DNA of 64,000 nt from contig NW_001865039.1 of the NCBI RefSeq assembly GCF_000002865.3, positions 8,645 to 72,644 on the forward strand, written 5' to 3'. The translations under genes were made by a program, and so were the position numbers. Shown in pieces: positions 32,601-44,130 of the stretch. Every line of letters starts with the position of its first letter. Position 1 is the stretch's first letter. Under the pieces are notes generated by a model that was not told the origin of the DNA, made no database searches, and saw only the letters and a list, made by a program, of their open reading frames with translations. Source of the DNA: Monosiga brevicollis MX1 (taxonomy: Eukaryota > Opisthokonta > Choanoflagellata > Craspedida > Salpingoecidae).

Positions 32601-34016
32601 CAGGTGGTGGCACACTCGGAAAGGCTAAGACCCTCGATGATTCGCGCCGCGTCGGTCTGGGAGAAGGCCGTGTCGAAGCACATGCCGTCGTTCTCGTAAC
32701 CGGGCACGTTGGCGGTGAAGACAATCTCGAAGCAATCCACGTCGATGGGGGTGAGGTCAATGTCAAATGTGGTTGTCGTTGTGGTAGTGGTCGTGGTGGT
32801 CGTGGTCGTGGTAGTGGTGGTAGTGGTCGTGGTGGTGGTAGTAGTGGTGGTAGTAGTGGTGGTCGTGGTGGTAGTCGACTTTGTTGTGGTGGGACGAGCA
32901 GTTGTGGTGCGCTCGCAGCTCAAGGCGTACGACGCACCAAACAAGTCGGTTGGAATGCCTGCTACATCGCCAATGTCATCGACCAGGCGACACTCATAAT
33001 CGGCCACCGAATTCTCCTGAAGGCCATAGAAAAATCCCACGCAAGACGCATCGGCGTAACAAATCTCGCCGCAGCGCTCGAGGCTGACATCGGAAATGAC
33101 GCGGGACGCATCGGCCTGGGAGAAGGACGAGTCAAAACAGAGGCTGTCTTCGGTCTGACCCGGAATGTTGGCAGTAAACACCATCTCAAAACAGTCGAGG
33201 TCGCCGGGGGTGAAGTCGATGCTGGGCGTGGTGGTCGTGGTGGCCGTGGTCACCGGGCGCTGGGTTGTTGTAACGGGGCGCTGGACGGTCGTCGTCACGG
33301 GGCGCTGAGTCGTTGTCACGGGGCGCGACGCGCGTCCGTACGACACACAGTGCAAGTTGGTGGCGACAAGCGAACCCGTGTCGCGCAGCAGGTTGCAACT
33401 GGCCACGTTGTTAGCGTTAAAGTAATAGAAAAAGCCATTGCAGCCAGAGGTTTCCTCGCAGACGCAGGCACACGTGGCAGGATTCTGGCCAGAGTAGCTG
33501 GCGATAATGGCATCAGTGGTAAAGGCCGTGGAGAAGCGACGCAATTGAGTCACGCTGGCACTGTGGCCTGTCAGGTCTTCGGCTTCTTCTTCCAAGTTGC
33601 CTACAGGACGGAAGGAAAGGGGGTCACACATGTGAGACACACGCATGCACGGTGGGGTTCCAACCCTGTTGCTGCCGCGCCGCGCCGAGGTGCAATGTTG
33701 GCTGGCAATCCAGAAACACAACAAAGCTCTCCCAGGCTGCACGTACCAAAGGCCATTTGGGTGAAAGAGCCATAGGTAAATTCGAGCTCGGCAATCTGCA
33801 TCGAGCCCTCGTGCAAGCACTGTCACAGCCAGAACAGGGCAACGAAGGATGGCGTAAGTTGTACGCAAAAAGACGGAGAACAAATTTAACAAAAAGTTCA
33901 ATCTCAAAGGCCACATCGGCCTCGGTGCGTGTCAAACTTACGTCGGTGGCAGAGGCTGACGCGAGTAGGCTCGCCAGGACCACGGCTACCAGCATGATGC
34001 TGGTAGACCCTTGCAT
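29666..34016 (-). CDS. Secreted or membrane-anchored protein with ten Cys-rich modules and mucin-like linkers
   Basis: 1360 residues in three exons: 34016-33942 (ATG, signal peptide ending 'LASLLASASA'), 33819-33747 and 33600-29666. Exon 3 codes about ten modules of 80-100 residues of the form C-x-x-L-x-FTG ... RFSTAF ... CAxxC ... C-x-GFFY ... C-x-LL-x-D-x-G ... SY-x-x-x-C. The spacing recalls PAN/apple or WSC adhesion domains, without a firm match. Module 8 is the most divergent. Modules are separated by Thr-rich linkers (one of more than 30 Thr) and Ser/Thr linkers, likely O-glycosylated. The C-terminus has a single hydrophobic helix ('VVAVVLAVALSVMLVGGMA') and a short 'VVRRRTTT' cytosolic tail, so a type I surface protein. 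It probably serves in adhesion, extracellular matrix or prey capture (inference). Confidence 0.85.
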
Positions 34017-35794
34017 GATCGTGGGTGAGTGGACGAGCAAGGACAAAGCTGCGTCTCGTGAGCGACAAGGCGTTCTGGTCGTCCGCTGTGCGCTTTGCAG
34101 TTGCGCTGTGCTGAAGGGGGAAGGAAGAAAAGTGGAGAGGCTGGGCTCGTGCTCCGGGAATGCGTGGGAAGGAAAATGTCGCTCAGCGACGATCGATCCC
34201 CGGATACACGGCCCTCTGAGCGGCGGCTGGTCAATGCAGAGACAGCAGTTGCAGGCCCCGGTCCATTCTTGCCCCGTGTAAACCTGGGCTCAGGTTGGGA
34301 ACGAGAGCAATATCATTGTTGCCTGAATCAGCTGCACACCACCTGCGTGGGTGGCTCGGGTTTACGCATGACCCCGCCCACGACAGGGGGGCCTGCAGCC
34401 GCAATCCCCAACAGCCAAGGCGGCGCGAGAACATGCATCAAGGTGGAAAGGGCCAGGCAAGGCTGTGGGGCGCCTGGGAAATGCAAAGTCCTATTGCGAA
34501 CGTCTTGAGCCAAAACGCAGCTGCGCCATGTGTGTTGGGGAAGCAAGATTTTGGCTCGGTGGGCAGTTTTTGCATGCACGCTCATGCGGCATGGCCGCAA
34601 GGGACATTGGCAGAGACAAAGCACGGGGTCATGGGAAGGAGAAGCTGGGCATTTATGCGAGGCGTGTACGACGCTGCTCATGTGGGTGCCGGCGTTTACC
34701 CATGTCCCCACCTGAACTAGCAAGAGTTGCATTGCCTACGTCCCCGATGGAGTCAACGCGAGAGAAGGCAAGAAACTCGTCGAGGACATGGCAGGCAAGA
34801 GCAGGAACATGGGCAAGCCTGGTGACCAGCAACAGAAGTGTTTTTGTCCCGAAAAAATAACGAATGAGAAGCGCGAGTTACGGTGCAGACGGTGGTCTCA
34901 TGGGCGAGCGACTGCGTCGGCAACGCTCGGCTCGGGATCAGGTCGTGGAGCCTTTGCATGCGGAGGACGCAGAGTTTAAGAGTGATGCTGAAACGAGTCG
35001 TACACAGCGGCAGCATTTTCAAAGACGAGGACGGGGGCAAGCGCCATCAGGCCGCGATTAGCAACAGTCAAGCACGAGACTCTTGCTCTGCTCTTGTGTC
35101 CTTGACGAGCTCACCGCCTGCCGGCCCCTGCGGGTGGCTTGTGTAACGCTCAACACTTGACCCTCGAAAGCATGACTCCGATTCGGGCAGGGTGTTCATG
35201 TTCTGTCACAAGTTGCGAGAGCATGATGGTTTCAGGAGTTCCTGGCCCCGGCTCCTGAACCTTGAGTCCAAATCTGTTGTTGCCTGGTGTCTGGAGTTTC
35301 CGGTGCCTCCACCTTCCGAGGGTACAGCAGCGACTAAAGATGCGGTGGCAGCACCGCTCCATCCCACCCCAGGACAGCAACCCAGCAAACTCGATACACA
35401 CTGCCGCAGCAGCTCAAGGCTCAAGAGCGCCGAGCTCGTGCGAATCGGTCGCCCACAATGCATGCATGCAGCAATTCGACCACTGATCATCATATGGTCA
35501 CTTCATTCGCGTTCTCAATTTCACATCCCCCTCACTCGTGTCGTACTTGTCGTAGCTGTGGTCGTGCTGGCGACGGGCTCTGTCGTGCTGTGCCGTGCCG
35601 TGCTGACTGCCCGCGCTGGTACGCTCGGCCAGTCGAGGGGCCAGCCACGTTCCGCATAGCGCCTGCATGTACACTGTACCCCGGCAGGCTCTCTGCACCT
35701 GCAAAACGGGTGCTCAGCTTTTCCGCGAAACGCGCGCACGCCCGCTCGCTCGCACGCGCTTGTCCATCCGGAGCGGTTTTGCGGCACCAGCGAG
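34017..35794. other. Intergenic region between the Cys-rich receptor and Orai genes
   Basis: 1.8 kb between two divergent genes, so it should carry both promoters. Several open frames exist on both strands (for example 34328-34732 and 35192-35659), but none has recognisable domains or consistent splice sites. It may hide an unrecognised gene; I see none I can support. Confidence 0.4.
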
Positions 35795-37120
35795 ATGGCT
35801 GAGATGCGCGACTTTCTGCTTCACGCCAAGCTGAAACAGGCGTCGCAAACCTCAGCCCTGCTCTCCGGTTTTGCCCTGGTAGCCATGGTCGAGCTCGACC
35901 TTCCGACGGGACAGACGGACATTGACAAATACGACGATGACCCGGGCATCATTGCCTTTGCGATCATCACCACACTCCTCATTTCCGTCCATCTCTTTGC
36001 CCTCATGGTCTCCACCTGCATCCTACCCTACCTGGACGAGCGCATCGAGCGCCGCCGCCTGCACAAGGAGGCCCAACGAGCCACCCGGGACCAGATTACT
36101 CGACCGCGCCCGCGCTTGCCCTCGATTGTTGATCAGGACCTGAACGAGGCGAGTCCTTGTCCCAGCCCAAGCCCCAGCCCTGGCTGGGCACACGGCACAC
36201 GGGCCACCATGCGCCAGCGTGGCCACAGCTCGCGCGCAGCGCCCGAAACCTCTGCTGATGGCGTTCACCTTCAGCTCCCCACCCGCAACACGACTGATGG
36301 TCTTGATAGCCAGAGCCGCCGAAGCAGCGCCACACAATATGATGGCCTGGAACCATTGGTCGCCGATGGTGGCCTGGATTTCTCCGACGCTGCGTGGGGC
36401 CTGAGTGGATCCGAGGCCGGCATTCGTCGTCCAGATGACACCGCTCCATCAGGCCTGGACCCATCCAACGAAATGGAACTGAACCTGGAAGATGAGATGC
36501 CCTTTTTGCGCTACATTGAGGCGGCCTGGATTTTTGCCACGGGCTTGGGCATTGTCCTCTTTCTTCTCGACCTTGCTGTACTGGCCCATCTCAAAGTTCG
36601 TGGCAGCGCTCCTGACGTCGTACCCCTGTTCTGTCTTGATCAAATAGTGCGAGATTAAAAACAGCAATCCACCGCACGTTGCTGGGGTTTTGTTTGGAGG
36701 GGGGTGGGGGGGAGCGGGGGAGCGGGTAGGGTTTGTTGGTTACTTGTTTTAGTTTCCTTGGGTACCCTCTTCTTCATCTTGTGCAATTTCTTCCCCTGCC
36801 ACAGCTCATTCGCACCTCCACTCACGCTCTTGTTCTTGTTTGGGAATGCCGTGTGGCTGCGACAGTTTATTGCACATAGCCCCACAGCGGGATGGGCTGC
36901 TATCGCCGTCCTGGTGCCTGTTTCAGCCGTGTTCCTGTGGTTTGCCTTCAATTTTTATCAGACCGTGGTAGCCCAGCATGCAACGACCCTGAGCCGCCAC
37001 GCAGAGGATATGGCACGACTGCATGACCAAGCCAAAACCTTGGACTGGGATTTACCACCTCTCTCCCCCCCGCGCTCCCCCCGACCAACCGCCTCCACCC
37101 TACCCAGCAGTACTGTCTAG
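35795..37120 (+). CDS. Orai-type store-operated calcium channel subunit
   Basis: 351 residues from exons 35795-36595 and 36866-37120 (phase-0 intron, GTTCGT donor, GACAG acceptor). Four membrane segments match animal Orai. The pre-TM1/TM1 region reads '[17 protein letters not shown]' then 'VAMVE'. The pore glutamate (human E106) is E33; G98, F99 and V102 are conserved, and K85 and K87 are K12 and K14. Human R91 is Q18 here. TM2 is '[15 protein letters not shown]' with the conserved His. TM3 contains '[12 protein letters not shown]'. TM4 starts '[16 protein letters not shown]', with a helical tail after it. The TM2-TM3 loop is about 170 residues, Pro/Ser/Arg-rich, against about 30-40 in animals, and the N-terminus is very short. 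In animals Orai is gated by STIM at the plasma membrane. The gene converges on the RhoGAP gene. Confidence 0.92.
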
Positions 37121-37649
37121 CTTTGATGCCCACACATATTCAAACCAGAGCATCTCTTGCCTGCTCGGTGCCCCCGTGACACCCCATAATCGATGAGAGT
37201 AGTTGCCTCGTATTCCGTTCAAGCTGCAGCACGCTTTGTCAGCAAAGAGGCTATGATGCACCAATGACAAGAAGAGTTTGGCGTTGTTTTCATGCATCTC
37301 CGTCAACCCAATCAATCGGTCAATTCGCTTCCAAGAAGTGGTAGGCGCGGCGCATTCATGAGGAAAAAGGAGAAGAAAAGGAAGAGAAAGAAAAGATACA
37401 AAGGAAAAATGGCAAAAGCGCGAGCAATCTGCCGACGTCATCTGGGAGCGGACGACACGGCACTTGCTGCATCGACCAACTATAAACATGACCAGTCACG
37501 AATACATCGCGTCGCGTCAACGGTCTGACTACATGGCTATATACACAACTCGCAATACGCGGTCGAGAGAAGAGGATGATAAGCCCCGAGGCTCAAACCT
37601 CTCGGAAACTACCCATCAACAACATCAAACTCCTGATCAGCCCAAATCG
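37121..37649. other. Convergent intergenic region between Orai and RhoGAP genes
   Basis: 529 bp holding the 3' ends of two convergent genes. It has an A/G-rich stretch (about 37360-37410) and no exon. Both 3' UTRs and poly(A) sites should lie here; no single poly(A) signal stood out. Confidence 0.5.
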
Positions 37650-39274
37650 CTACACAAAGGTGCTGTTTTGTAAGACGAGGCCACCAGAGGAGCGGCCGCG
37701 GGTGAGACCCTCGCGGCTCCGCGGCCGCCACTCGTGGCCCTCCCCAGCAGAGTCGAGCTTGAAGCTGGGGGGACGAGAACGCCGATCGTGGTGGGATCTG
37801 GCACGGGGCATTCCACCCCCAGATGAGCGGCGTGAGCCACCGGATTGACTGGAGGTGGGGCGGCTTGCCAGCGACTGGGAGCGCTCCACAACCAACTCCG
37901 GTGTACCGCCCAAGCGAACGCCCAAGGCGGAAGCGGAGGGTCCAGACATGGGCGTGCTTGGATGAGAAGGAGCATGGCGTTCCGGTGTCATTGGCGCCCC
38001 CTCCGGTGAGGCCAGCACCTCCGAGACGTGCAGCGAAGGCGCATCCGCAACTGGGGCATAGCGGCTCGGCGTGTAAGGCGGGGTGCCAGGTGCGTGCTGA
38101 GAGCTGCTTCGTCGACTGCTGAAACGGTCGTTCGGTGCCATTGGCTCCCAAGTTCCATTGGTGTGTCCCGCCGACGCACGGCGCTGTGCGGGACTGGTGT
38201 GAGCAGACACGGAACGGTAGGCCCGAGTGCGGGGATCCGGAGACGCTTGCCGCAAGGCCTGATTCCATGCTCGCTCGAGACTGGCTAAAGAAGCTGTGTC
38301 GAGCCCAGCAAATTCAGCCGACTGCAAGCGAGGACGATCCGGAGGTGGGATGGGGCTCGTAGCACCCAGGTGGTACGTGGAACCGCTGGGCGAAGCCGGA
38401 GAGTTGGCCCGCGTCAATGGGGATGACGGACGTGGCGAAGAGGACGAGGGCCGTGGGGCACTCGAGGGCCGTGGGGGGTTGGAGGGGCGTAGGCTCGCCA
38501 TGGGACCAAGACCATGCACGCTGGACGTGCGAGAGGCGCTCACGGGGTCCACCATGCCCTTGAGAAGGATGTGCACCAGTTGCGGTGAAGCAGTGCGATG
38601 AAATTGCAGGCAAGCATCGCGCATGGTGGCTGAAACATGGAAGAGGCGGTCATTGTGCGTGATGAGCAGTTGCATGGCCCGCACAGCCTCATCGTCACGA
38701 AGGCTGGCCGCATCTCCAACGCTTGACGTGCGAGAGGGAGGCGCGGTCGAGGCCTGCAAGAGGTTGGGTGCCATTACCACAGCCAGATTGGTGGCATCCA
38801 TTTGATTGCCATGGTCACCAGAGGCTGAGCGCGCAACGAGGTCCAGGAGGTTGAGCAGGGCACGTAAGAGGCGACGGTGGCTGTTAGGTAGGAGTAGGCA
38901 GGCTGCCTGTAGCGCCTGCAGCTGCTGAAGCTCGGGGAGACTCGATGCGCGTGTAAAGAGGGCGTAGAGATGGGTGGGTAGCAATGGATCGGGAAGCAGA
39001 CGAAGAAAGTATTTGAGGAGAGCGGCCACCTCAATGGGGTTGGTGCTGGCAAAGTCAAGCTCCTCGCCGCGATCCAAAGCCTGTGCCATCTCATGAACGC
39101 GGCGCGTGGATCCGCTGACGCGAAAAAGGCCGATGCTTTTCAGCCCTATTGGCAATGAGGCAACCAATATGTGAAACATGGGGGGCAGAAAGCAGTTGAA
39201 CGCCAGGTGAGCCGTGAACGCCTGTAATGCGCGAGGGGAGTAAAGCTTCATTTGCCCTCAAAGCCCCTCACACG

Positions 39275-39318
<44 letters not shown>

Positions 39319-40174
39319 GATCATACAAAGGAGAACAAAACATACCGTTGGCGGCAAGATATTGAATCATTTGTGTTACGCAGTGGGGCATGACGAGACG
39401 GCTGTCCGCGTGCTTGCGGCGATCCTCGTTGATGAGCTTATCGAGGGGCTTGCCAGTGACATAGCCAGCCTCGTTGTGTTGCGTGGAGGAACCTCGACGG
39501 CGGTGGCCGGGGCTAAAGCTGTCACCTGAGGAGCTGTCTGAACCACTGCGAACACCGCCGACAATGTGCCGAAAAAAGGCTTGCAAGGTGCCGTGGCGGC
39601 CATAGCTATGGCGGCCTGGCGCGGCTTGAGGATCTTCGACAGAAATGTCGTGATCGAAGAGCTCTTGCACGTGATGACGCATGAAATCCTTGAGCGCCTC
39701 GAGCTCCAAGTGACTGAGGGCATCGACGTCGGTGGTCGTGACGATGACTGACAACGGCCCGTGATTCTCGTCCTGGCAGACCCAAGCGGGGGCTCCGTTC
39801 TCCAAGCCAAGGCGGAGAACGTTGGGGGTATTGCCTTCGACGTGAAACCCATACACGTGGGGAAAGGGATCGGAATGTGACTTTTGGGAACGGCGCGAGC
39901 GACGCTTGAAACTGGAGGCTAGGCGCCGCGTTATGCTCTTGGACTCTGGGAGCGAAGCATCCGCGCTATTATCAAGGTCCGATCCATCTTTGCCCGCAGG
40001 AATAAGACTGGCGGGCTGGTATTGGGACGGTTGCTCGGTTGCGAGGACATCGGAGAGACGGGGTGTTGCAAGTGCTGGGGGACTAGGCTTGGCCTGCTTG
40101 GAGCGCTGCGAGTGGTTACGGCGGAGGCGGCGCCGCGAGGGCGTCCCCGGTGATGCCGGCGCTGAAGCTGCCAT
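37650..40174 (-). CDS. RhoGAP-domain protein, 774 residues
   Basis: Two exons, 40174-39346 (ATG) and 39145-37650, joined by a phase-1 intron that splits the GAP domain between 'IQYLAANG' and 'LKSIGLFRVSG'. The GAP domain stimulates GTP hydrolysis by Rho-family GTPases. It has the arginine-finger loop 'GLFRVSGS', 'VAALLKYFLRLLPDPLL' and 'TNLAVVMAPNLL'. Before it lie a basic Ser-rich segment ('SFKRRSRRSQKSHSDPF') and about 100 residues that may be a divergent globular domain. The C-terminal 350 residues are Ser/Pro/Arg-rich and disordered, with many possible phosphorylation sites. It would act at the cytosolic face of membranes or on the actin cytoskeleton. Confidence 0.92.
39279..39317. repeat. 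(CA)n microsatellite in the RhoGAP intron
   Basis: About 16-19 CA units preceded by CG-rich dinucleotides, within the single intron of the RhoGAP gene. Confidence 0.95.
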
Positions 40175-42151
40175 TCCAGACCTCTGTTGACAAGTGGCAC
40201 GCAGGCGCAGCAGGCCCGGACGAGCCGGATCGATGGTCGGGCACACACGCGAGCGAGTTGGAGGGTTCAACTGAGAGCGGCGGGACCCAAGTTTTGATTC
40301 TATGGCAATCGAGTGGTGCCCCGATGGGCCAATGGTGGCCGCAGCCACCTGCCTACTCACGCTGCACGAGAACAGCAGGCAAAGCGAGCGATAAACATCG
40401 AGGGGTCAGGCACAATACCAAGATCGGATCCATGGCGAAAGCAAACATTTCCCAGGCATGAGCGCTGCTGCTGCACAGAAGCAAAGCTTGTGACGCCGTG
40501 TGCGCGCGCTTCTAAGCGGCATCCCAGAACAAGGAGCCGCCTCGTGCAAGCACCGCACTAAGAAAGCTTGCTACCCCTTCACAGCGTGCCCCAGCACACC
40601 GCCACCCAGGCTTGGCTTGCCACGGCTGCCCGCACTGCCCCCAAAAGCCCAGCGGTACGTACCCCTTGACGCTGGCTCACACAGGGATGAAACGAGGTCG
40701 GAAACGTCCCCTCAAGGAAAACAAATGCATGCAAGGTCGGGTCGCATCTACACCGGCAACGGGGACAAGCAACGCCATAAGCCACCACACCCAGCCAAAC
40801 GCAGGCACCACCACCAAAGCAGTGCACAGCACACAGGGCTCTGCGCCCCACCCCCCCCCCAATGACCGGCACAGTCTCATTCGACCATTCGACTGACCGA
40901 CCGATTGACCGACTGGACGGACGAACGACTTGTCAACTTTTGTTGGAAAAAAAGAGAGAGAGAGAGAAGAGACAAGAGAGACGAGAGAGAGTTGAGAGAG
41001 GAGATGAGAGAGTTGAGAGAGAGAGAGGAGATGAGAGAGTTGAGAGAGAGAGAGAGGAGATGAGAGAGTTGAGAGAGAGAGAGAGGAGATGAGAGAGTTG
41101 AGAGACAGAGAGAGAGGAGACAGAGAGGGAAACAGAGACAGAGAGAGACAGAGAGGGAAACAGAGACAGAGAGAGACAGAGAGGGAAACAGAAAGAGAAA
41201 CAGAGAAACATAGTGAGAAGTGACAGACAGCATCAACAACAAAGGCATAAAGAGAGAGAGAGACGAGACGCGCAGACAATGCACATACATGTACAACAGT
41301 GATGTGCGCAAACAATGTTTCTTTTGTTCAAGAAATTGGCTGACAATAGTTGGGTTTATGTTTCATATACAATGGTTTATGTAGCAGCACGAAGTCTCAA
41401 CGTTATAGGCCCATTTGATTCGAGAAAAGTTTGTGCAGCTTAATGTGGCGTTCTCGCCTCTTTTTGCACCAAACGCGAGCGCGTCATTTTGGCCGTGTGA
41501 TCTGTCTGACAACTTGATTTTGCATTCATCCATGTCCGCTCGCGCGATTCATCCAAAGTGTGATTGGTAACACTTCAAATACCTGTCAACTGTGACGTAT
41601 ATCTCACTACGCAGTTGCAGCGGCAACTTGCCGCCTCGCTACCACACGTGAACCGCCCCCGCGTGCTCGTCCGTATGTCAGACAAAATTACCTGTCATGT
41701 CAGACAAAGCACAGGGAGGAGAGTCTCCAGGAAGACTAGCCAAGACTGCTGCTGACAAGCGATGACATGGGGATTGACAACGATTGTGCCAAAAAATCAT
41801 AAAAGCACAGCGATACGCCGCTGCACCTTGCTTGCAGCGGGAATGGCATCGACATTGACCCGCCCACTTCTCAAGCCAGCTGTGGCCCGAGCTGCGCGAC
41901 CACCATCTTGTGCTCTAGTATGACCGCCGCGCACAGCCACCAAAAGGAAATAATCAAATCCGTCTAACATGTAAATTTATTATTCAAGGCGAAGAAAACT
42001 AAAACTTGAGGACCGCAACGGCGCCCTGTGCGCCTCGTTGGCGGCATTTCACTCGACGATGACGGCTCGTTGGACGGATGACCATGTGCATGTACAGCCA
42101 AGACAAAACAAAAGCAAGCTGACACCTGCGGCTCGTGCGCCGTTGGTCGCT
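40175..42151. other. Intergenic region with a GA-rich tandem repeat
   Basis: 2 kb from the RhoGAP 5' end to the 3' end of the GPI-anchored protein gene. The GA-rich block at 40951-41215 is listed separately. Elsewhere (41270-42150) the sequence is of ordinary complexity, and no exon with family resemblance was found. Confidence 0.5.
40951..41215. repeat. GA-rich imperfect tandem repeat block
   Basis: GAGAGAG-rich units, several of the form GATGAGAGAGTTGAGAGAGA with a period of about 30 bp. They pass into CAGAGAGAGACAGAGAGGGA units with a period of about 30 bp. The purine strand bias could allow triplex or H-DNA formation. Apparent Leu/Ser-rich or Arg/Glu-rich open frames are an artefact of the repeat. 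Confidence 0.9.
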
Positions 42152-43139
42152 TTAAAGAACCACGCTCACAAGGGATGCGATCAAAGCTGCAACAACCCAT
42201 GCGACACCACGGGCCGAGCCCGGCACCGTTGCTCCATTGCAGGAGGCTTTCACATAGAGTACACCCTCGTCGTCACCATAGTAATCGTTGAGGTATTGAA
42301 GGGAGGTGTCTATTGGGTGGAGACCACAAGGTGAGGCGCCGGTCGAGGCGGCACCAAGGCGGCACCAAGGCGGCACCAAGGCGGCACTGAGGCGGCGTCA
42401 ACTTACTGGAAGCCAGCGCCTCAAACGACACGCATTCATCGACCGGGGCGAGCACATTAAAGTTCACCCGCTCACAGTTGTCGGCATGCGCCGTCAGCTG
42501 CACCATCTTGTTCTTGATACACATGGCCGTCACCTTACTAAAGAGGTAGAGCTTGCTCAGAGTCTCACACGATGAAGACTCACAACCGTCCGACACGAGC
42601 GCTCCTTCCCAAACCATGCCCAGCGACATGGTTTCGCTGCACTTGGTGCGCATTAGGGTGGTTGCAAAAACGTTGGTCTCGTCGCATCCGCCGCTAGAGA
42701 GGGTGACTGTTGCCACGACATCGTCCGGCAGTTTCTCCGAGCACGTCATTTCATACGGTCCAAGGCACCCGTCAGTGACAAGCTCGGAATGCTGGCTCTC
42801 GGTACAGGCACTGGTCTCGTAAAAGTCCACGGTGAAGGAGCCATTGCTATGGCACGTGAATGTGGCGTAGTCCTCTAGCAGCGGCTGACAGGCGCCGGGC
42901 GGAAGGTATAGCAGCCCGGACGCGGTGTAAAAATCGTCTGGGTAGTCGTTATCAATGCAAAAGCCAGTTTGCACCAGGTAGGGTAAGCTCTCGTCGGCCG
43001 CCAAGCAGCCCGTGACTATCCAGTGGGCAGACCTTTGGCAGTGAGCAAAAAAAGCAGAAAAAGGCGATCACAATAATGATTGCGCGGTGGTGAGCGCGCG
43101 ATCGTTCTCACCGAGAAGCAAGATACCAAGCTTCAACAT
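42152..43139 (-). CDS. Secreted Cys-rich protein with GPI-anchor-type tail
   Basis: Three exons with agreeing phases: 43139-43112, 43015-42407 and 42309-42152, about 264 residues. The signal peptide is built across the first junction ('MLKLGILL' plus 'LVTGCLAADES'). The mature part has about 20 cysteines and no repeats or domain I recognise. The C-terminus has small residues ('NGATVPGSARG') followed by a hydrophobic end ('VVAALIASLVSVVL') with no basic tail, the classic GPI signal. The second intron carries a tandem GGTGCCGCCTT unit (about four copies). The likely role is at the cell surface; the function is unknown. The 5' flank runs into a poly-G run and the assembly gap. Confidence 0.75.
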
Positions 43140-43201
43140 GTTGGCCAGTGACGCCGCGGCGCGGCAAAGCGTGGGTGGGGTAAGGGGGGGGGGGGGGGGG
43201 G

Positions 43202-43251
43202 NNNNNNNNNNNNNNNNNNNNNNNNNNNNNNNNNNNNNNNNNNNNNNNNNN
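43202..43251. other. Assembly gap (50 N)
   Basis: Fifty unresolved bases directly after a run of about 17 G, upstream of the GPI-anchored protein gene. The true length is unknown; a fixed 50-N filler is likely. Confidence 0.99.
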
Positions 43252-44130
43252 TGATCACTGTGTACTGTGCTCCTCGGTGGCAGTTTCAATGATCAAGGCC
43301 GAGCGGAAAAATGGCAGCACGCCCACCCCAACCCCGCCTCATTCCATCGCTTCAAAGCACGCTCGCATCACTAGAATCTCTCTCTCTCAAGCCCAACCGA
43401 CAGAACCTAGAAGAAGAAGAAAAAATAGGCAGAGGCACATAGGACTTACCCAAATAAGGCCCTTACGCGCGCTCGAGCGCAAGCACACATGCAACCCTTT
43501 GACAGGTTCATGTACAAAGGTGATGACATTGTGTTCTTGCTAGTGTGCCTTATGACTTTTTGTTCTCTCTCTAAATGCTGCCATGCCATAGTCCGAAAAA
43601 TAATAAACAACACCCATTGTGAACAACACGAATACCGAAAATGGGACATTTCCAAGGACAAAAAGTGTAGAACATATGTTGTGGACGGCATTCTGTGCAA
43701 TTTAGGACATAAAAGGGCAGCGCTGTTCGGCACCAGGAAAGGCCATATCCGAGCAAATCCAGCGCTATTCGGCAGCCACCTATCTGAACGCGCCGTGTAC
43801 GCCGGATCTAAACCATCTGATCTGGCCCTGTTGACCAAAGTCGGGTTTCGCGGACGGCCAGTAAGGTCATAAGCTTAAATCTGACTCAGTCCGCGAACAG
43901 TCCGCCTCAAAATATGGAAAGATCCTGTCAGTAACCTCATAAGCTTAAAGCCACCATTTTGAGAGAATTCTTCTCATGAGAAGCGCGCACGTTTGACGCG
44001 GCTGGCTCGGGCACTGGCAAGAGCGTGGTTGGTGGGGTTTCTGGAGTGGCATTTCCTTCCACTTTGGTGGAGGACTTTCGTTCTCGCTGGCAATCAGGCT
44101 CGATCTCGACCGTGGCCGTGTTGTTGCAAG
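43252..44130. other. Intergenic region upstream of the giant DUF3638 gene
   Basis: About 880 bp. It contains two copies of a TCATAAGCTTAAA motif within similar contexts (about 43867 and 43937, 70 bp apart) ahead of the start codon at 44131. No exon was recognised. The promoters of the GPI-protein and giant genes should lie here. Confidence 0.5.

Noticed and set aside
32126-33775. 549-codon plus-strand frame rich in Gly and Val
   Set aside because: Antisense shadow of the Cys-rich receptor gene, created by the Thr-codon repeats (ACN reads GGT/GTN on the other strand).
34328-35659. Several 100-150-codon frames in the region between the receptor and Orai genes
   Set aside because: Unlike any family, mutually overlapping on both strands and without consistent splice sites. 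A hidden gene cannot be excluded.
40862-41315. Arg/Glu-rich and Leu/Ser-rich frames on both strands
   Set aside because: Products of the GA-rich tandem repeat; no domain and no splice support.
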